DNA of 64,000 nt from Pseudomonas sp. G.S.17 (GTDB taxonomy: Bacteria; Pseudomonadota; Gammaproteobacteria; Pseudomonadales; Pseudomonadaceae). The notes under the pieces are model-generated. The model was not told the DNA's origin. It searched no databases and worked only from the letters and a program-made list of their open reading frames with translations. The position numbers and the translations under genes were made by a program. Positions 27,254 through 35,600 of this stretch are shown one piece after another. Every line of letters begins with the position of its first letter. Position 1 is the stretch's first letter. The DNA is taken from assembly GCF_038096165.1 (NCBI RefSeq), contig NZ_CP151076.1, forward strand, positions 3,903,501 through 3,967,500. The letters are read 5' to 3'.

Positions 27254-29686
27254 TCACCCATTCAGTCCAGCGACGCGGGCCGCTTCGTCCATACCCAGGC
27301 GAGCGACGGATTTAAAGTAAATCGACGATTTATCCAGCGCGGTTACCAACGTTGGAATATCAACCAGCGGCAGCGGCAAGATAAAATGAGCCGTCATATC
27401 TGGCCATGGCGGACTGGGGGATTTCACAAAAGCGGTTATCAGTGCAAAGCGAAAGGATCCGCCAGGATCGACTGTAAACACCCCCTCTTCATCGCTCGCC
27501 TCGAAAGAACCACTGCCTTTCATCAATGTCCATATCACGTCTGGCATAGGACCTGTGCCGCCGTCGAGCACCAGCTTTACTTTATTTGGCGGCAGCGACA
27601 CGGTGTTATCTATCTGGATTTCGCCAGTGGGGGCTTTGTGTATCACCAGAACCCAACTTGACTCGCTGCCATATACCGGATCCGTTACTACTATTTCGTC
27701 GAGCGTATAAGCCACAGCGTTGTCATCAGATTCCTCACAGGCAATGAAGGTATGGTCGCCGCGCTCAAGTGTACTTTCCACGACCGTTGACCCGGTGTTA
27801 CCGGCGACCGTCCATTGCAGGCCTGCAGCAACACCCAAGGTTCCTGCGGCGACTTCACGGCTCTGTACTTCGCCGCCTTTTTTTCGGGCATTGCAGAACT
27901 GAATCATGGGGTTGATAGCAATGGATCGGGTGACAATTGTCACCAGGGCAGAGCTGCGGAACTCGCCTTTCGTCGCGATGACTCGCACCCGGAGAAAGAA
28001 ACCCTGGATATCACTTTGTGGCGGCGCGGTATAAACCCCCGTGCCGGGCGCCGTGCCACTGACTATTTTTCCCGGATTACCGGTAGCCCCTTCAATATTT
28101 ACCACCTCCCAACTCACCCCCGCGACACCGGGTGGCTCGGTATTGAAAGTCTGCTCACCGCCAACCCCCGTGACAGGTTCCAACGGAAGAATGGAGAATT
28201 CGTCGAGATGGGGCGCAAGTTCTCCAAACAGCGCCAGGTCGCCTGGCGAATGGGCGCTGTTAAAGCGCACAACATTATCGGTTTTGAATAACAGACTGTT
28301 GAGTCTAAAGACATCGACTTCCTCAACTGCAGAAGTAAACAGAGGTATCCAGTTCTCCAGCGCAGCGGCGAGTTCACCTTCAAGAAACGCAGCAATTTCC
28401 GCGAAGTTTTCCTGGACAGCAGGTGGCCAGGCAGTGGTGCCTGGAGCAATTTTAAACAGCCTGATCTTGCCAGCTTCGACAGCTTCCAGGGCCAATTCTC
28501 CGGATGCGTCGCGCAGGGTGAATTTGAATTGTTGCGTGAGTTCCCATGAAGCCATAAGAGTGCCATCAAGCTTACTTTGGCCGTTAGGAGTTATAGAGCA
28601 GTTTTGTAAGGCGCTTCTCTTCCAATGGATTTTATAAAGGCCACTGTCTCTAACGACAGTTAGCGTAAATCCATCATATACGTCACCCATGGACAGCCGG
28701 AAGCCATCCAGGCTCAGGTTGGAGAAATTTGGCAGTGAGGTAGAAATCGCCTCACTGGTATATACACCGCTGGTCAGCTTTATGCTCTCAATGAAGCTTC
28801 CAGGCTCGCCAGTTGTCACGTAGTGGAGGCCTGGTGTCATTTTCTTGAAGCCTTCGACCACAATCCTTCTTAACATGAAGTCCTGCCCAAGAAACGTTGA
28901 AGCGGAATAATTACCTGCAGGGATCAGATACTTCAAATCTTCGTTAGTCGCAGGAATTGTTCCATTATTCTCATCATCCATGCTAATGAAGTTCAAAACC
29001 GCCCCTTCGCCAAAATTCGCCGCACGAGCGACGCTGGCCCCCGGCTCAGGATGAGTCCTGAAGGTAAAATATTTGGGCTTAAGGAACTGGTCATCCTGTC
29101 TGCCTATTTCATTAAGCACAAAAATTGTAATCAATGGCTCCAGCGACTTGAACTTGTTCAACATGAACGCCCCGCCCTTCTCTCGCTGGTTTTTGGTGGG
29201 GCCAAAGAAATACAGCAACGGCGACTGACCCGTTTTAAGATCAAGCGCTACCTGGCCAAGACTATTGACACTGCCCTCAGCCAACATGAGATTGATAATC
29301 ATGGTGAGTAAAGGTCCTTGCAACGAATCGTAAGCGGCCACCCGGACCACGGTGGCAGCACGCCCTGATTCTGTTGCCACGGAAAGTTGTGTGCCTCCCA
29401 GAACCTTCATGGTCAACATCGCTCTTGATTCGGTAATATTGGCGTTTTCAAACGAAAGCCGTGGCGCGTCCACGATATAATCATAGACCCACTCAATTTC
29501 ACTTTCTGTTGTCGGTACGGGGCCATTTAGCGGCGGAAAATAGGACTCCGTAGAGAACCGTTCTATATATTCCTGCGCCAGCACTTTGTTGGTCTTGGCT
29601 CTGTCATAAACCACGATCGCATTCCAGCCAACGGTAAATGGCTCTTTGCGCATCTCGGCAAGTAGTGCATCAACTGTAAGTCTCAT
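27254..29686 (-). CDS. First P47/OrfX-like (TULIP) protein with Ig-like domains
   Basis: 810 residues from ATG 29684-29686, chosen because GGAGG lies eight bases upstream; the longer frame starts with an unlikely TTG. VGWNAIVVYDRAKTNKVLAQ, APRLSFENANITESRAML, GQVALDLKTGQSPLLYFFG and TIFVLNEIGRQDDQFLKP mirror the two downstream paralogues. Ig-like units occupy the C-terminal 330 residues (VSWEVVNIEGATGNPGKI, GVYTAPPQSDIQGFFLRV, LQWTVAGNTGS). A short helical tail (ARLGMDEAARVAGLNG) is unique to this copy. It is 38 bases after the 493-residue Ig-like gene and almost overlaps the next gene, so one operon is likely. Confidence 0.62.
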   Translation of the reverse strand: MRLTVDALLAEMRKEPFTVGWNAIVVYDRAKTNKVLAQEYIERFSTESYFPPLNGPVPTTESEIEWVYDYIVDAPRLSFENANITESRAMLTMKVLGGTQLSVATESGRAATVVRVAAYDSLQGPLLTMIINLMLAEGSVNSLGQVALDLKTGQSPLLYFFGPTKNQREKGGAFMLNKFKSLEPLITIFVLNEIGRQDDQFLKPKYFTFRTHPEPGASVARAANFGEGAVLNFISMDDENNGTIPATNEDLKYLIPAGNYSASTFLGQDFMLRRIVVEGFKKMTPGLHYVTTGEPGSFIESIKLTSGVYTSEAISTSLPNFSNLSLDGFRLSMGDVYDGFTLTVVRDSGLYKIHWKRSALQNCSITPNGQSKLDGTLMASWELTQQFKFTLRDASGELALEAVEAGKIRLFKIAPGTTAWPPAVQENFAEIAAFLEGELAAALENWIPLFTSAVEEVDVFRLNSLLFKTDNVVRFNSAHSPGDLALFGELAPHLDEFSILPLEPVTGVGGEQTFNTEPPGVAGVSWEVVNIEGATGNPGKIVSGTAPGTGVYTAPPQSDIQGFFLRVRVIATKGEFRSSALVTIVTRSIAINPMIQFCNARKKGGEVQSREVAAGTLGVAAGLQWTVAGNTGSTVVESTLERGDHTFIACEESDDNAVAYTLDEIVVTDPVYGSESSWVLVIHKAPTGEIQIDNTVSLPPNKVKLVLDGGTGPMPDVIWTLMKGSGSFEASDEEGVFTVDPGGSFRFALITAFVKSPSPPWPDMTAHFILPLPLVDIPTLVTALDKSSIYFKSVARLGMDEAARVAGLNG

Positions 29687-29724
29687 CGCCTTTTCCTCCA
29701 TGAACGGTCCGAGCCGTTGAACCT

Positions 29725-31206
29725 TCAATCAACAAGCTTCACGCCGTTATTGCTTAGCAGCCAAAAAAAGGTATCTCCGCCATCAAAACTGATTTTCGGG
29801 GTCACGGTGATGTACTGATCGATCATCAGTGTCTGCAGAAACCCTCGGGCTAACTTGCTCATCACTTTTCTTTGGGTCATCTCCGTTTTCGATACGCTCT
29901 GCGCATCGCGAACAGTGATTCGGGTCGGTGCGCCGGTAGCGGCCACGCCACTCGCCTCAATGGTGACCAGCTGCCCTTCAGCCATAAATGGCCATAGACC
30001 AAGCTGCAGATCTTCACCACTGGCCGCCACGGATTTCAAAGATAATGTGGCGGCGCCCGCCAACCTGGGCCACTGAATCGTCGGGTACCGCTCCTGATCA
30101 AGCGGCTGGATACGTAAGTGAAAAGGTCGGGAATCCTGGGCGTGCCCGTTGAAGGGTGTAAAGCGGTAGAACACGTCGAAACGCTTGCTGTCCCCGCCCA
30201 TATTGGCCGCAACCGCGCTGGCTGGCACCAAGAAACGTGTCCTGTCGTCGGGACTGACCGGCGTCTGCGCAATATGCCGCCCGCCAGAGGGATGACCCTG
30301 CCAATGCACTTCGAGGTCATCGTTTTCCCCAAGCAGGACCGACTCGCTGACGTTGACATAGACGCCCGACGTCGCGTCGCGCGCAAGCAAATAGCCCTTG
30401 CTCTCGCCTGGAAGGCCCTCGGCCTGCGCCTCCTCCACCACGGCAGGCGGCAGATCCAAAGGTAGCAGCACGCTGAGGCTCAATGCTTCGCTGGTCGCGG
30501 CAACGCCGGGCCGGGCGTACTGATAGAAAACCTCCACTTTTTCGCCTTGATTGGCCAGCAGCCATTCGGGGCCAATTAAAAACGCTACCGCGCCGGTTTC
30601 GATATGCGAGGCGTCAATGCGCAATGCCATGACGATGCTGCCAGCCTCCGGAAGGCCATCCCCGTAAAGCACGACATGATCGTCAAGTTGCACCCCGGGA
30701 TAAGCCGCGAATTGCACAGTGATACCTTCGGGATAACGCCCGGAATCTATTGGCTGGTTTGAATCGTGGCCATCGACATAAGGGGCTTCGAGACGTGCGG
30801 CAACAGGCGGCACAATGTGCACTGTTTGCGTTGGCGACTCATCAGATTCAGCGCCGCTTGCGAAATTGACCTGATAGTTTATTTCGGCATAACCGTCTTC
30901 AATAATTAATACATTTGAGCGATCTATGCTAAATAGCGCAGGAGCGTTGGTAGTTGAATCATCAAACGTAAACTCACCGGACCAGTCGATCAGAGGAAAA
31001 CCCTCATAGAAACCTTTCCAGTATAAGGTCACGGAATCACCGTTCTCTAGCGCAGCAACTATCGGCACAACCGCCAGTGCGCCGCTATCACCCACATCGT
31101 CAATTCCCAGCGCCAGGTCGTGAGACTGTTTTATTTGCGCAACAGGCAGGGCAACTTGATCAGGCAAGGCTGCAAGTCCGGTTTCCCCACTGGCTGATTC
31201 GCTCAT
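29725..31206 (-). CDS. Ig-like protein opening the left-hand island operon
   Basis: 493 residues from MSESASGETGLAALPD (GGAG eight bases upstream of 31206; an ATG at 31212 is too close to it). Three or four beta-sandwich units with V-x-L-Y-W cores can be seen (DSVTLYWKGFYEGFP, DHVVLYGDGLPEAG, DDLEVHWQGHPSGG). The last 125 residues are homologous to the end of the 9808-11286 protein. No signal peptide. It is the first gene after the lux-like palindrome (31289-31308), 83 bases away, and probably heads a single transcript through the P47-like genes and rhs1. Function unknown. Confidence 0.7.
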   Translation of the reverse strand: MSESASGETGLAALPDQVALPVAQIKQSHDLALGIDDVGDSGALAVVPIVAALENGDSVTLYWKGFYEGFPLIDWSGEFTFDDSTTNAPALFSIDRSNVLIIEDGYAEINYQVNFASGAESDESPTQTVHIVPPVAARLEAPYVDGHDSNQPIDSGRYPEGITVQFAAYPGVQLDDHVVLYGDGLPEAGSIVMALRIDASHIETGAVAFLIGPEWLLANQGEKVEVFYQYARPGVAATSEALSLSVLLPLDLPPAVVEEAQAEGLPGESKGYLLARDATSGVYVNVSESVLLGENDDLEVHWQGHPSGGRHIAQTPVSPDDRTRFLVPASAVAANMGGDSKRFDVFYRFTPFNGHAQDSRPFHLRIQPLDQERYPTIQWPRLAGAATLSLKSVAASGEDLQLGLWPFMAEGQLVTIEASGVAATGAPTRITVRDAQSVSKTEMTQRKVMSKLARGFLQTLMIDQYITVTPKISFDGGDTFFWLLSNNGVKLVD

Positions 31207-31288
31207 GCTCATGGCTCCATGCCGAGGTTGTAATACGCGATCCAATGCTTCCTGAGGGAGGTTCTACACCCGACAGACAGAGATGTAT

Positions 31289-31308
31289 ACCTAGCAAAAC
31301 TACTAGGT
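31289..31308. promoter_or_regulatory. lux/las-box-like 20-bp palindrome between divergent operons
   Basis: ACCTAGCAAAACTACTAGGT has perfect ACCTAG/CTAGGT arms and fits the CT-N12-AG layout of LuxR-type binding sites. On the minus strand it agrees with a las-box form (ACCTGCCAGTTCTGGCAGGT) at 14 of 20 positions. Twenty bases downstream on that strand is TGTAGA, a possible -10, as expected for a LuxR-activated promoter. It could also serve the divergent gene at 31469. No LuxR gene is in the window. Confidence 0.55.
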
Positions 31309-31468
31309 TGTCAGAGTCGGATATCGGGTCTACCGTAAATTGAAATGGGTGATAAAGACCTGCTGCACGGTGGTTAACGAACAGCAAAGTACCGGGCTTC
31401 GGGAACGGCTGGCGTTAGCTGCGAACCTATGTACCCCAGGGAGAAATAAAGTGAAAACAGGAAGTTTC

Positions 31469-32062
31469 ATGTCTGCCGTGAAAAACAAACATACCTGGCT
31501 ATGTTCCGCCTTGATCTTCAGCGCTCTAGGCTTGATTCAACCCATGCCACATGCCGAAGATGCTCCCAGACCGGCGATTAAACCCAACGCTGCAGCGACG
31601 ACTGAACCATGGGCGTGGAGTGGTGGAGTCCATGAACATGACCACGAATATGCGTGTTCGGACTTTAGCGTCATGGTCGGACTGAGACATAAAGGTGACG
31701 AAGAAGAAGGCACTTTTTACCGATGCGCCTCAGTGCATCAGTTCCAGCAGTTGAAGACGTCAGATGCAGCCTGGGAAAAGATTGATGACGAAAGTTTGCA
31801 TAGCTACAACTGTCCTACAGACAAAGTCATGACGGGCCGAAAACACGTCGGTGATGAAAACGATCCCACCAGCTATCAATGCTCCACAGTTATCGATGCC
31901 TGGGGCAACGCCATGCGGACCATCGTGGACAGCGAATGGACAAGTGCCGGCAATGCACATGAAACTGACTTTGAATGCCCCGCCAACAAGGTCATTGCCT
32001 CTCGGCAGCACTGGGGAGACGAAGAGGACCCCACCAAATTCAAGTGCGCCTCATTGTGGTGA
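31469..32062 (+). CDS. Secreted protein with three Cys-containing GDE repeats (unknown)
   Basis: 197 residues from the ATG at 31469 (AGGA six bases upstream); a GTG at 31451 with GGGAG is an alternative giving six more residues. It has a signal peptide with cleavage near PMPHA. The mature part has three repeats of about 55 residues: YACSDFSVMVGLRHKGDEEE..FYRCAS, YNCPTDKVMTGRKHVGDEND..YQCST and FECPANKVIASRQHWGDEED..FKCAS. Each has two cysteines and an acidic GDE loop, suggesting a three-fold lectin-like or metal-binding module with internal disulfides. I do not recognise the family. It is the first gene to the right of the lux-like box. Confidence 0.72.
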   Translation: MSAVKNKHTWLCSALIFSALGLIQPMPHAEDAPRPAIKPNAAATTEPWAWSGGVHEHDHEYACSDFSVMVGLRHKGDEEEGTFYRCASVHQFQQLKTSDAAWEKIDDESLHSYNCPTDKVMTGRKHVGDENDPTSYQCSTVIDAWGNAMRTIVDSEWTSAGNAHETDFECPANKVIASRQHWGDEEDPTKFKCASLW

Positions 32063-32093
32063 TTGATAGTTTCGTCCGCCAGGAATATCCCTC

Positions 32094-32579
32094 ATGAACA
32101 CAGAAAAAAGCTCATCTTCGGCAACGAACTCAAACACTGCAACGAGTGTCGCCAGTTCGGGCGCTATTCTCATCAGAGATAAAGACAATGCGACTTGCTC
32201 TCTGCCTGCGCCCGCCAGTGGCAGTGGCGAAACGAAAATATATGGGTTCCGTGAGTCTGACTCCCCCTGCAAAAACGATACAGCGCGGACTGTTCAGTTC
32301 ACTGATCTTCCCTCTGCCACGAAAATATTACTGGCTGATAGAGATGACGCGATAGAAAGCGAAGATCAGAACTTCTGGTTTAGTTTTGTGACCACGCGCA
32401 AAAGAACTTCAACAATCATTATCGAGCTGGAATATATCGACACCTATGCTGTGGGCGACATCATCGAACCCGGTTTGCAGCTGACTGGAAAATACCGCAA
32501 AAACGGCAATGCACAGATACGCGACACGCTGTCAGGCGTCTCCATCCGTGCCGCCACATCTCCACCCGACCCTGCTTAG
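32094..32579 (+). CDS. Small protein of unknown function upstream of rhs2
   Basis: 161 residues with AGGA nine bases before the ATG. A Ser/Thr/Asn-rich N-terminus (about 25 residues) is followed by a predicted all-beta domain (RTVQFTDLPSATKILLADRD, FWFSFVTTRKRTSTIIIELE, YIDTYAVGDIIEPGLQL). It has two cysteines. There is no signal peptide or TM helix. It lies 31 bases after the repeat protein and 39 bases before rhs2, so it belongs to the same transcript. Position before, not after, rhs2 makes an immunity role less usual but not excluded; a chaperone or adaptor for rhs2 is equally possible. Confidence 0.6.
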   Translation: MNTEKSSSSATNSNTATSVASSGAILIRDKDNATCSLPAPASGSGETKIYGFRESDSPCKNDTARTVQFTDLPSATKILLADRDDAIESEDQNFWFSFVTTRKRTSTIIIELEYIDTYAVGDIIEPGLQLTGKYRKNGNAQIRDTLSGVSIRAATSPPDPA

Positions 32580-32618
32580 GGTTGCTTGATTATTGATCAC
32601 CACAGAGGGTTACCGGCA

Positions 32619-35600
32619 ATGACTACTTCCAGTGCCGTGCATTCCAATGCATTCAACTTCATGGGTTTTATGCAGCATTGCGTCGATCCGCGCACGGGCC
32701 AGTACACCGTGTCCGTGGACATGCCGGAACTCAAGAGCAACCGACTCTGCGGTCCGGCCGTGCCGCTGCAGTTGCAGTTCAACCCGCTGAACGTGATCGA
32801 CTCCGGCTTCGGCATGGGCTGGAACCTGAACCTGTCGCAGTTCACGCCTGAAGACCAGATGCTGGCCCTGAGCAGCGGCGAGAATTTCAAGGTCACCGGC
32901 AGCGGAGCCCAACCGGACATCAAGGAGAAAAAACTCGACACGTTCCACTTCCATGACGAGGGCAACGAGACTTACCGCGTGGTGCATAAGTCCGGGCTGG
33001 TAGAGATCCTGGTCACCGGCGGCAGCAGCAAGCAACGGGTCGCCTTGCCCCGCACGATCAGCTCGCCTTCGGGCCATGCCGTCAGCCTGACGTATGTCCC
33101 GTTCAACGGCGGCCAGTTGTTGAGTACTGTCAGCGATGCCTTCACCACGCTGCTGCGCGTTGAGCGCGATCCCGGCGGTTCGTTCGTCAAGCTGCACCTG
33201 CATCCGGACAGCGGGCCCAACGGCGGGCCGCTGGCCACTTTCGAGATGAAGCTCAATGGCGACGGCGAAGTCACCGCCATCATCCTGCCAACGCCGGAGA
33301 AAGCTTCCTGGCGTTTCAGCTACAAGCAGGTGTTTGGCCGCACCTGCCTGGTTGAAGTCCAGACCCCGGCAGGTGGCCGGGAAACCATCGAGTATTTCGA
33401 TCAGGGCCACGTCTTTCCCGGCGCGCCGCGTGATCCATTGCCCCGGGTCAATCGCCACCGCAGCTACCCCGGTTTTGGGCAACCTATGATCGAGGTGAAC
33501 TACAGCTACACCGACAATAACTTCCTTGGCCACAACGCCCTGCAATACTGGGACGACAATGGCGAGGACAACCTCTATAACGTCGACCATAACTATGACT
33601 ATGGCTCGGTCGCCACCTTGAAAGACGGCACAAATACCCTGCGCACGGTGAGCCGCACCTATAACCGATTTCATCTCCAGACTGAGGAGCTGACGGTTCA
33701 GGACCACTGCGTCAAACGGGTGCTGACCGATTACCACGCCGAAGACACCAATTTCGACAACCAACCACCACAGTTCCAGCTGCCGAAAACCGTCACCCAC
33801 CGCTGGGAACTGGACAACGACGCCAACCAGTTGCACATCGAAGTTGAAAGCACTGAGTTCGATGAATACGGCAACCTGACCAGCAAGGTCCAGGCCAATG
33901 GCATCCGCGAAACCTTCAGCTATTACCCCAAAGACGGCGCTGAGGGTTGTCCGCCGGACCCGGACGGGTTTGTACGCAACCAGCACGAACACCATACCTT
34001 CCCCGCCGCGTCGCAGCATGGCCAGGCCGCCGCTCTGCGCCTCGTTTACACCTACCGCGCGCTGCCGGCTCTGGAGAACGCCAGTGACCCGGGCAATTGG
34101 CTGGTGATCGCCGAGGAAACCCTGACCAGCAGCGACGACAACCATGTCGCTGCGCTGCAATACACCCAGCGCGACTATTACGACGCACCGCAAGATCCGG
34201 CGGTGCATGGCCGGGCAAAAAGCCAAAGCGAAACCCTCAACGGGAAAACCTCGACCACCGGGTTCAGCTACAGCACACCCCCGAGCGCCCTGGCTGGGGA
34301 AACCGTGGACCAGATTGTCGAAACCCTGACCGCGTTTGATGGCACGTCCAAAAGCGTAACCCTGCAACAGTCACTGTTTACGGGAAAACCGCTGGTCGTG
34401 CCCGACGTCAACGGGGTTCTGCTCAAGTACGAATATGACACGTTGAACCGGGTCACTCTGGAAACCGTGGCCCCGGATACCGCGTTCGCCGCGTCTCGTC
34501 ATTACGCGTATACCTTGACCTCCCAACCGGGGCAGCAGGCAAGCCAGGAGTTGACGGAAGTCAATGGCGTCAAGATTCGCAGCACCTTCGACGGGCTCAA
34601 TCGAACGATTCTCGAGGAGTGCCTGGAACCTGGGCAAGATGCGGTTGATTACCGCAAAACCTACTCGGCGACATACGACCCGTGGGCCAATCTGGTCAGC
34701 GAAACCGATTATGACTGGCTGGGAACGCTGGAACGGGCCCTGACCAGCACCATCGAGTACGACAATTGGGGTCACGAATGCAGGGTGGTGGGGCCGGACG
34801 GGGTCGCCACGGTCACGCAACGCTCACCTTTCGGCAAACGCGGCGTCAGGCAGACCACCTGGATAGAAAGCTCGACGCAACCCTCGATCAAAAGCGGCCT
34901 GAGCGTTACTGAATTCAACGTATTCAACAAGCCGGACTCTGTCGTTCGCCAGGATGAAACAGGCGCGACCGTCGGCTCACTGCTCTATCAATACGACGGC
35001 AAAGGCAATTGCACCCAGCAAACGCAACAGCTCAGCGGCCGCAGTCTGGTGACTGAATATGCCTTCGATGCATTTGAGCGCATGACAAGCACCACCCTTC
35101 CCGATAAAACCGTCGTGGCTCGCAGTTTCGCCGATCACAGCAGCAGCGAATTGCCCATAAACATCCACGTCACTCCCGGCAATACTGCCGAGCCCGAGGT
35201 TACGCCCGGCACCCAAGCGTTCGATGGCCTGGAACGACTGACCCAAATCAGCGTTGGCCCTCGCGTGGAAACCTACGGCTACACGGGGGATAGGGTGCAA
35301 CCCAGCCAGCGCATTTCGCCCAGCAAGCAGGTTTTCGAGTACACCTACGACCTGGACCTGACAACCCAACCGCGCAAAATCAGCATCAACGGCGCAGCCG
35401 CAAACGAAGTGGAATTCAGCTACGACAGCCAGACCGCGCGTATCACTGGCACCAGTAGAGTTCCCGATCAGCCCGAGAATCAGTACACCTACGACGTTTT
35501 CGGTCATCTGCAACTGCAAAGCCGCACCGGTATCGAGGGCAAGGCCCAGGAGACCCGTTACGTCAGCTCACGGCAGGGTCGCCCCATGAGCAGCACCGTC

